From Dendrophyllia cribrosa (Eukaryota > Cnidaria > Anthozoa > Scleractinia > Dendrophylliidae): a stretch of DNA of 64,000 bases. Numbering within the stretch: position 1 is the stretch's first letter; every line of letters begins with the position of its first letter. The DNA lies in NCBI GenBank assembly GCA_024195265.1, contig JAJLRJ010000008.1, positions 42,924,873 to 42,988,872 on the forward strand, given 5' to 3'. Shown in pieces: positions 56,051 through 64,000 of this stretch. Made by a program: the position numbers and the translations under genes. Below the pieces are notes generated by a model, which saw only the letters and a list, made by a program, of their open reading frames with translations, ran no database searches and was not told the DNA's origin.

Positions 56051-56454
56051 AATTAACAAGAAAAAAAAAAGGAAAAAAATTTCCTTTAAAACTTGAGTTG
56101 AACGAGCACACTCTTATTAAAGCCTGTGTAACTGAACTCCTCCAACAGGACTCCTTGCAAATGGCTGGGTATGGCTCTGGTTAATGAACTTTGTTCTAAT
56201 GTTCTAATAAGCTTAATTATATATTGGTGACACATAACTACTAAAGTACTAAAATGCTAAAATACTAAAATACTATTTAAATGTTACTGCATAACAGGTA
56301 ACAGGTAACAAGAATATTATCTAGTCAGTCTAGTTTCATTGATGACTCATATCATTTATCTCTTGTGCTGTCAGATCTGTTATACAAGTTTGTCTGCCAT
56401 GCACACATAAAAACTAATCTCTGATAACAATTGTATGATTGTAAGATAAAGCGA

Positions 56455-56702
56455 CTTAAGCAGTCAGCTACACGTTCTAACATTGTTATATAACATTTGT
56501 TGGTCTAACAATGTGAGAACGCCTGTGAAGCCGGCATTTGACTATAAACATTTTTTTGTTTGATCGAAATCAAAACATTCTTCTAACAAAAAATGTTAGA
56601 TAAACGTCATCTTACATGCCGGCTACACGTTCTAACATTGTTAGACCAACAAATGTTATAACATTATGACAATGTTTATAGAACGTGTAGCCGGGGCTTA
56701 AG
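56455..56702. mobile_element. 248-bp MITE with CTTAAG ends
   Basis: Arms CTTAAGCAGTCAGCTACACG and GTGTAGCCGGGGCTTAAG; both halves contain CTACACGTTCTAACATTGTT and ATTTGTTGGTCTAACAATG. Confidence 0.75.
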
Positions 56703-56749
56703 AAATATGGAATCATTTTAAATCCCTCCCGGGATTCCTCGACAAGCTT

Positions 56750-57306
56750 GACGAGAGAAGGACGTTTTGTTTTCTAGCTTTCCTTTTATTATTGAATCGT
56801 GTTCATCAGGACTAAAAGAGCGGAAATACCGACTACGTTGAACTATTTAAAGGAAAAATCGACTTCTAAATCAGCCAACAGCCAAATATCCCAAGGTTTA
56901 TTGCGCAGTCCAAAAAAAAACGTAAAAGTCTTTAAGCTTATGACTGCCGAGGACGCATATTTACAGTCGCTAACGTTCGCGGTTCGTCTCCTTGCCTTAT
57001 ATTTTTGCTTTTACGAGAGAAGGACGTTTTGCTTTCTAGCTTCCCCTTCTTCAAATCGTGTTCATCAGCGTTTAAAAAAAATTCCACAAATGGACGGACG
57101 AAAAACTATTTTCAGGAACAATCGACTTCTAAATCAGCAAATAGCCAAATTTTTTCAACTGCGCGATATATCTGCCTTCGCCGGGCATATTGCGCAGTCG
57201 AAAAAATATGACAGATACAGAGTGAAAACTTTACTTACGCTTTCTGCTGGCCGAGGACGCATATTTACAGTCGCTAGCGCTCGCAGTTCGTCCGCTTGCC
57301 TTTTAG
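56750..57306 (+). repeat. Diverged tandem duplication, about 262-bp offset
   Basis: Two units starting ACGAGAGAAGGACGTTTTG (56751 and 57013) share TCGTGTTCATCAG, AATCGACTTCTAAATCAGC, TTGCGCAGTC and GAGGACGCATATTTACAGTC in the same order. An open frame of 175 codons crosses both, but it looks like a consequence of the duplication. Not recognised as any RNA or protein. Confidence 0.65.
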
Positions 57307-57789
57307 AAACCACCGGCACCCCTTGAACCAAACAAACGATTGCGGTATTCTTATTCTGCTTCGCTTTTCATTTGCCAATCTGTGCTCTGAGTCGGAGCGG
57401 GGCGGAATGGGGAGGGGAGTGGGGAGGGGAGAGGCGGGTGGGTAATGTTAAAAAAGAACATGATTACTGGTAAAAATATCCTGCAAGTGTGAAAGTCCGA
57501 CTTAAAGCTTTCTTGTTTTAGCCAAAAATTTTTTGCAGTGATACAGCTAAAAGAAAAAAATTCGAGCGCAGACAAGATCACCCAATCTCCCCCCTCCCCA
57601 ACTCCCGTAAGTCTAATGAATACCATTGGTCCATCTAAACTATCGAGATGATCCAGTTTTTCATTTGAGACGAGAAAGGAGAAACAGGTAATACATTTGC
57701 GTAGGAGGCAGGGGTTTATTATAGTCTTTGTTTAGTAGTTTCTCAACTGAGTTGATTAGGTTAATTGACCACTTTTTTACAGATTGAAA

Positions 57790-57885
57790 AGATGACGTTT
57801 CTGTCCACGGTTGCATTTTGGCTTTCAGTTTGAGCTCTATCATGTCGTTGTCGCGTTAATTGTTCTACGTAGTATCAGCTTTGCT
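57790..57885 (+). repeat. Dispersed repeat, copy 2
   Basis: TGTCCACGGTTGCATTTTGG and following bases match 2775-2870. Confidence 0.65.
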
Positions 57886-58046
57886 CACTATGTTCACGTT
57901 TCGATAGCCTCCCCGTTCTCTGACCCCAACCTGCGATAGCTTGCGATTAGGCGGCGTTCGTTTTTGGGCGGAAGCGGAGGAGGGAAAAATCGCTTACGTC
58001 GACTTCGTTTCGAAAAAAGAGCACCCCACCAAAAAAAAAGTACTTA

Positions 58047-58078
58047 GGGACGGACCATTTAATTTAATTTTTTGTACG

Positions 58079-58112
<34 letters not shown>

Positions 58113-58275
58113 GGGCAATTTCTTCTGAGTATGAACATGCTTGAATTTTTTTTCACGTGCTTTCTTGTGCACGATTTCTTTTCTCTTAAATTTCTTGTGC
58201 AGGAATTTTTTTTGGGCAATTGCCCAACCCCCCCCCTCCCCCGCCCCCACCCACAAAAATTAAATGGTTCGTCCC
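58047..58275. mobile_element. MITE with a 31-G tract
   Basis: Ends GGGACGGACCATTTAATTT and AAATTAAATGGTTCGTCCC. The left arm holds 31 consecutive G (58080-58110) and the right arm holds interrupted C runs. Confidence 0.7.
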
Positions 58276-58497
58276 AATGGGAACAATGGGAAAATAACCA
58301 CATTTATCATATGACCCGTACGGCCCTGCGAACCTTTGATAAAAAGACCTGTATGAGGGCCGTATGCATTTGCGCGAGCGGGGCCGAAAAAAGCCGTACG
58401 GCCCTACTACAAAAGCGGATGGCCTCGCGCGTTAAAAAAAAAATTCGAGCAATTTTGTCTCCATATTGGTCATATGATAAAATACTTATTGACTAAG

Positions 58498-58732
58498 ACC
58501 CCGTTTACACGGGTCCGGACAAATTTTTGCACAGACAAAAACTTGCACGGTTCCACCTTGCGTTTACACGGGACCGGCGGAACTGGACGAATTTTTGAAC
58601 GGCTAAGTGTGCAAGTTTCCGTGTAAACACCACTGCAATCTGTAGCAGAATTTGCACGGATCCATGTAAACACGTGGTCTAGGAACAAAATTCGTCCGTG
58701 CAAAAATTTGTCCGGACCCGTGTAAACGGGGC
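58498..58732. mobile_element. 235-bp MITE with CTAAG flanks
   Basis: Arms ACCCCGTTTACACGGGTCCG then GACAAATTTTTGCAC; the right arm is complementary. CTAAG lies on both sides (58493-58497, 58733-58737). Confidence 0.8.
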
Positions 58733-58744
58733 CTAAGTTAGGTC

Positions 58745-58825
58745 GGGCCGGATGGGAAAATATTTGGCTCTAATGGCTCGATCCGTACGCCATGACCTCG
58801 AGCCAAATATTTTCCCATCCGGCCC
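58745..58825. repeat. 81-bp hairpin
   Basis: GGGCCGGATGGGAAAATATT and its complement. With TACTTATTGACTAAG (58483-58497) and CTTAGTCAATAAGTA (58832-58846) it forms part of a larger palindrome into which the MITE at 58498 was inserted. Confidence 0.75.
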
Positions 58826-58846
58826 TCCCACTTAGTCAATAAGTAC

Positions 58847-60511
58847 ATAGTCATTATTTGTCATTATTTTAGTCATTATTTGTAATACCCTGAAGAAGAA
58901 AGGCCTTTCGAAATATTGGATAAATTTCATTATATTCCTTCACTGTCGAATCAGCCTTGCTTTTTCGTTTATTGCTATTATTTATAGCTGATTCAGCTGA
59001 CTAGATCCTCAATTTGGATCTGGTGCTTCTGTTTTGTTACGTTGGTCCACGCCTTCAAAATTCCACATGATGATGCACGGGAAAGATTTGGACCAATCGC
59101 ATATATTGTATTTGGGTATACTTTATGACGATTGCCAGGAGCCATATTCGGGAATTTTATAGACTTATCTTATGAACAGTGCGCTCTCTCAGTTTCAGTG
59201 AATTTTTCAGAGGGGAGGGGTGGCATGTTTACGTGCGGCCATTTTCCCGCTCGCCAATGTTTTTTCGTCATCATCACCATCAATTTTTATTTTTCACGAA
59301 GTCATATCATATTTACACTGTCTTCTTAGGAATCGTGTGAATTTACACTGGAGCATTAACTAAGAAAGAAAAAGTACAATCAAGATTTCTTCAATTTATA
59401 ATGCGTTAAAAATAATCTTTCCCATGCAATGAAGTTTTAAAATCGTTCAAATTGGGCAGCTGTTTGATCTCTGAGGGGATCTTGTTCCCCTGTAGTGTAG
59501 GCTTCCTTTTGCATACTCGTTTCTTGGTCTGGGGATATAACAATTTGGCTTAGTGTTTCTAAGATTGTGTGTGTACACTTGTAATGTTGGTAAAAATCCG
59601 CCTCAGGTATGATGGTCGCTCGACAGGAAAGACTGGAAAGAGGGACTGCTCGTCCTCGTTGTTAGACTTTCTCAAAGTCCCTACCAATACTAATTTTCGA
59701 TAAGTTAAATAGTTAGTTTCTTCTTCGCGACTTAAATTCCTCTCGCAAATTAATCGCTTATACTATAAACTCGACTAAAAAAGCGAAGGTCAACTTGTGG
59801 CAAGTCTTGCTCGTAATTTATGTGTTCGTTTTATCAAGGCAGCTAGAGAGGGGAGAATTTTAAATATTTTTGGTCACGTGTTTCCTGTTTGGATCAGATT
59901 ACAGCGCGGGCTCAGCAGCCGCTGAGAGATTTTCGATTTGTTCAATGGATTTGTTCTCGTTGTCACTTTGTTGTTGACTTTTTGCTGGTTGCCTTGAGCT
60001 AATAACAATTTGATTGAAAAGAAAATTGTTTTTGCTGCCTTATCACGTTAAAAGCGTCTATTTAAGTACAATGCAGCTCAAAGAAACAGAGAAATCAAAA
60101 CAGTGTTTGTCGTCTTGGTAGCCAAGTTACACATCAAAACAACCTTGCTGTAATATTCGCTAATGGTAAGCACAACTTCATTTGCTCTCTAACTTGGATT
60201 TTTTTTTATGAAAACGTCAAAGTTTGATATTTTGACCTTTAATATGAGACACCTACATGTTTCTACATATTTTCAGATGTTTCATGTTGGTTTTTCACGT
60301 AGCGAAGTTCTGTTTTAAACTGAAACTCTTCAAGAATATTTATCCATCAAGGCAAATATAAGGTTACGTATACAGTTCATGTACGATCCACATTTTTATC
60401 CAGTTATGCTCTTAAGTTCGCGATTTGTTTTACGTCAACCAAATTTTAAGCAATAACAAGGGTCATACTCGGGAATTCTGCATTTTCCATTTCCAAAAGT
60501 GATATTTTGTA
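58847..60511. other. Intergenic, one promoter-like stretch
   Basis: About 59880-60165 contains a CACGTG E-box (59876), a TTTAAG box and a ...GCTAATG|GTAAGC donor-like site at 60164. No coding exon can be attached. No other gene seen. Confidence 0.3.
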
Positions 60512-60914
60512 AGGGGCCGTCGACATATTCACAAGTTCCCCGCTTATTAAACGTCCACTGGACGTTTCGGGGGGGGGGGGGGTAGGGAGAGTCGAGATTT
60601 GGATGTTAGTGCGGGGCATTTGGAGCAAGTACGACGAAATTGTTAGTTTTTAATCCTAGAAGTGCCACACATGTCAACGTTCTCATGTTCGCTTTAATCA
60701 CAAAGAAACATGTCACCAATAATGTTTGTTGTTTCACACATCAGTATTCTCGCAAACTGTATTCACCCGACTATTAAAAAACGTCACTCCAGGTGATGTC
60801 GGGCGGGACGGTGAAAATTCTAAGTGGACGTTAAGGAGGGGGGGGGGGGGGGGGTCTGACCTTAATGTCAAGTGGACGTTAAGCGGGGAACTTGTGAATG
60901 TGTCGACGACCCCT
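60512..60914. mobile_element. 403-bp MITE with two poly-G tracts
   Basis: Ends AGGGGCCGTCGACATATTCA and TGAATGTGTCGACGACCCCT. G tracts occur at about 60569-60582 and 60838-60854, each next to a GGACGTT word. Confidence 0.75.
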
Positions 60915-61165
60915 AAGGTTAATGCAATTAATTCACAGGAAAAGTAAGGTGATAGGTGCACAGTACTGATATCCCTTGTCAGAGTTGTTACCAGGCTGTT
61001 ACTTTGTTTACAGCACCATTCCTCAATAACTTGTTTACTCCACACTTAAAACACTTAAACCTCCACTATACTAGAAAAAGAGTTGGTCTTCCTTTTGTTG
61101 ACAAAAAGGCTATACCGCTCATCTCTGTAAACCACAACACTCACAAATATTTGGCAGAGAGTTTT

Positions 61166-61280
61166 TAGAATACCCTGGCCACTTATTTACGTATTGCACA
61201 TGCTTCTCTAGAATGAGGTATGAACACAAAAGGATGCATTCGTATTGAATTACATGCAAATAAGTGGCCTGGTATTCTAT
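61166..61280. mobile_element. MITE (GAATACCCGGCC family), copy 2
   Basis: Ends TAGAATACCCTGGCCACTTA and TAAGTGGCCTGGTATTCTA; related to 23435-23544. Confidence 0.7.
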
Positions 61281-61299
61281 AGTTCAGTTATTTTGATAA

Positions 61300-61390
61300 C
61301 CTGGGAATACAGCCATCTCTCGTCACTCCGAGTCGCTAGGGGCATTCTCCTAGCATTTGGGAGTGATGAGAGGTAGCTGTATTTGCAGGC
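61300..61390. mobile_element. 91-bp MITE hairpin
   Basis: CCTGGGAATACAGCCATCTC against GAGGTAGCTGTATTTGCAGG, with CGTCACTCC/GGGAGTGATG inside. Confidence 0.7.
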
Positions 61391-61454
61391 TACCATTTTG
61401 GCCACCTTCAGAATAAGAATTGTTGCCATGAGTCTATAGAGTACTAAAGTGACG

Positions 61455-61716
61455 ATGTCACAAAAACTAAATTTGAGAAATTATGGGATTTGATTAGATA
61501 TTCGGAAAGGGCATGACGAAAAACGCCCGCTTGCCAAAAATCAGCATCCTAGTGAAATTTTTGGGTGAGATATTGGCCCCTTTATGCTCTTTTCACTCCA
61601 TACAAACCGTTCTAATTTTGCCTTGGTTCATTACGTAAGCGGGCGTTTTTCGTTATGCACTTTCTGAATATCTAATCAAATCCCATAATTTCCCAAATTT
61701 AAGTTTTTGTGATGTC
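61455..61716. mobile_element. 262-bp MITE
   Basis: Arms CAAAAACTAAATTTGAGAAA then ATTATGGGATTTGATTAGAT and AACGCCCGC; the right arm is a near-complement over about 80 bp. Confidence 0.75.
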
Positions 61717-62255
61717 CAGCCCTGCCATAATGTTTTCTAGTGGTAGGCAGGGTAACAGAAGTAGTAGGCAGTAAGGGCTAGAGATGTATTTTGTTATTAG
61801 TCATGATTTGTGAACTCCAGTTTGAAGTAGACGGCAAATAATTGACTGTAGGCGGCAAAATTGCCAGCTGCCAGAACATTTTGAAAGGGCTGGACATCAC
61901 ACTTTAGTATCTATTTCAGATGCATCACATGGTACATTTGTCTGTACCACGTTATGGCATTTTTCTTGTTGCATGTTTTAGTCCAAACACTGTATGAAAG
62001 AAGTATGACAGTCCCTTGTGTCTCTATCCTCAAATGTAACTTGACAGTCCCTCATGTCTCTATCCTTGTGTTTTGAAACTCAATTCTCAATTCTCCAAAA
62101 TTTTGAGGATGAAGTTGAGTTTCGAGATGAGTCTTTCGATTTTCAAGTCGAGAAACTTAATGAGTTTGTTACTGGTCTGACCTCTCAAGAAATAAATATT
62201 GGAGAAATGTGCTGCACCCGTGAGTTTTGTACATATTGTGGTTTCATTTTTGTTT

Positions 62256-62385
62256 TGATTTCAAAGTTTTCAAACCAGTTTGATTTTGATTTTGATTTTC
62301 CTTTATCTCAGATTATGATAATGAATCTGAAACAAATGAAAATAAAAATCAAACTGGTTTGAAAATTTTATAGTATTTTGGTTTT
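62256..62385. mobile_element. MITE (TTTGGTTTGAAAATTTTCAA family), copy 2
   Basis: TTTTCAAACCAGTTTGATTT and AAATCAAACTGGTTTGAAAA arms, related to 41941-42043. Confidence 0.65.
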
Positions 62386-63059
62386 CCTGTATAATATATT
62401 TGGAGGCAAACCAATTAGAGTTATACTTTGTGGATCGTCATCACATTTTACCCCGAGATTAAGATAATATTACAGTATTAATTTGCCATACATGTATCGA
62501 GGTTGACGTTGCCATGGCAACACCATTGGGCTTTTAAGTAGGGCATCAAAACAGACATATCTTCGATTATCTTTAAAATTCCACGGTGAATTCTGTTTAA
62601 ATTTTGCATACGGCCTTCGACCCCAGTGTTCTACCTGAGTACCAACTTTAAAAAAAATCTGTCAGAAATTTTAAAGAAAAAACGCGTTTTTTAGAATTCG
62701 TTGGTAATTTTTTTCGCTGTTGACAGAATTTTTAAAAATCGCGTAAAACGCACTTTGGATAGAACGGAGTCAACATGCAAAAAATGAAAAAAAATTACCG
62801 AGCGGAAGCGGAAATGTGGACTTCGAAAGTTTCAAATTTCTGAAAATTTTGACACGACAAGATCGGCAATTACGCATGCGCGGCAATTGTCACGCCACTC
62901 CGCCACGCGGATTTTGTGGTCGATTTGCGGATGTCATTCTTGTTTATTCATTTATAGACAAATCTCTTTCGCGCTGTGCAGCTTTTTGTGAGATAGAAAC
63001 TTTTATCTTTTGGATGAATCGTGTCTAGTAATGGCTGGTACATTACTTGCCTTCGAAAT

Positions 63060-63985
63060 GATTAACAATTCTGGCTAAAATCGTTGGATGCTTTGTTCCT
63101 CGTGGTGTGGATGGAATCGCTGCTGTCGGCGCTCTGCTTAAAATTGCGACCAAAGCTTCTCTAAAGATGCTGTAAGTCCTGGTAGGACAGTCCACTTTCC
63201 GCAATTTTTTTGTAGGAGGCTTTGCTTTACCAGCCCATTGTTACTCTGAGAAAAGATGTTGTCCCTGAAATTGCACACGCTGGAAGCGTTCGTCTAAAAA
63301 TACCATGTCTTCGAAAGCGAAGGAGGCGGGTTTTACATTGCCGTTGTTTACAACGACAGGGATTGAAATAATACACGATGCGCGATGTAGAGCAAAGACA
63401 TCTTCCAAAGCATCAAAAGAGCTAAAAAGCTCTTCATTAAAAACAGATTTAAAAACCGATGGACACTGCAATGGAAGATTGCTTCTACAGGGCTTTCCTC
63501 CCGGATTGAGAGATTCAGGTGTTTTGAGAAGGTGAAGACTGTCGGCGAATAGAATTTTTCATGGATGAAAGTGTTTCTTTGAACGCATGCCTAAGACAGC
63601 GTAGCAATGTGGGAGTGTCAAAAACAAAAGAATTGTGGCCGATCAAAACATTGTGGTAATTTGCATTAGCATTACTGGAGAGAAAAGTGGTGAAATCGCT
63701 CAGATGAACAGTCTGCACTGGAACGTTTTCTTTGAGCAAAGTTTTCTGGCCATTTATCGATTCCACTGACAGTTTGTTAAATCGAGAAGCGTAGTAGCTG
63801 ATATTGCATTTTGGTAGCATGCACATCATAATTGTAAGTGTTTACCTGTTTAGTTATAGCTGCTATTTTATTTAAAGAAGTTGTCTCCGTGTCAAAAACT
63901 ACAAATTGAATTGATAATCACTGTAGCCGTGTTGTGTCTTTTCTTCAGTTTCTTGAACGCCAGATCGAAGATTTCCTAATTTTCT
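63060..63985 (-). pseudogene. Frameshifted DEDD-type 3'-5' exonuclease gene copy
   Basis: Reading the - strand from the window edge: a basic segment (RRKLGNLRSGVQ), then FVVFDTETTSL (about 63907-63875, first catalytic Asp/Glu), LIGHNSFVFDTPTLL (about 63642-63598, second Asp block), FADSLHLL (about 63555) and SFDALEDVFALH (about 63415-63380, third block with the HDALEDV-like signature), then a C-terminal KKIAESGLSYQDL. These occur in the right order for a DEDD exonuclease domain, but at least two frame changes (near 63850-63830 and 63565) and in-frame stops separate them, and the gaps are too short for introns. Likely a dead copy of a repeated gene or transposon-borne ORF. It may start beyond the window. 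Confidence 0.65.
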
Positions 63986-64000
63986 CCTTTGAGTATTTCT

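Noticed and set aside
56799..57326. 175-codon ORF
   Set aside because: Produced by a tandem duplication; the two halves do not keep the same reading frame relation to their shared words, and there is no known domain.
60143..60170. ATG directly at a GTAAGC donor
   Set aside because: Could be a first exon, but no following coding exon was found in the window.
1..64000. CRISPR arrays, operons, ribosome binding sites, rRNA or tRNA genes
   Set aside because: The tandem repeats seen are minisatellites or microsatellites without spacers, genes are eukaryotic in structure, and no cloverleaf or rRNA-like sequence was recognised by eye. A tRNAscan/Infernal run would be decisive.

Overview
The window looks like nuclear DNA of an animal, most likely an anthozoan cnidarian such as a stony coral. 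Genes are either single-exon GPCRs or spliced with GT-AG introns, the sequence between them is AT-rich, and more than a third of it is short inverted-repeat transposons (MITEs), LINE tails and microsatellites. The species assignment is inference from gene and repeat content, not from a search.

Layout. 0-11.8 kb is repeat territory: LINE remnants, nested MITEs, a TTAA-flanked element and a 366-bp inverted duplication at 6605-7497. 11.9-19.3 kb holds three intronless 7-transmembrane receptor genes on the + strand, in two subtypes: 11891 and 16883 (DTFVY type), and 18229 (DPFVF type). A fourth receptor, closely related to the one at 18229, lies at 28473-29576. Between 19.3 and 28.3 kb lie LINE fragments, TIR elements and one apparently intact 4.67-kb DNA transposon (23603-28272). 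It has 57-58-bp terminal inverted repeats, flanking AT dinucleotides and two convergent spliced genes: a SWIM zinc-finger + YqaJ-type nuclease protein (+ strand) and a THAP + DDE transposase (- strand). This is the architecture I associate with the ISL2EU group of the PIF/Harbinger-like elements. Its right end lies 200 bp upstream of the fourth receptor's start codon.

29.6-41.2 kb is repeats, including a duplicated block whose two copies each carry a different transposon. 41.26-49.89 kb (- strand) carries myo-inositol oxygenase (MIOX) in six coding exons joined by GT-AG introns, complete except for a short first exon. All six iron-ligand positions are present, and the introns carry several MITEs and minisatellites. 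49.9-63 kb is again LINE fragments, TTAA elements, MITEs and poly-G tracts. The right edge (about 63060-63985, - strand) holds a frameshifted DEDD-type exonuclease gene copy.

How the parts relate. The four receptors form a local expansion of one family. MIOX is an unrelated metabolic gene. The ISL2EU-like element is the only apparently complete mobile system, and its terminal repeats each contain a perfect TGACGTCA (CRE) palindrome in front of its genes. No rRNA, tRNA, CRISPR array or operon was seen.
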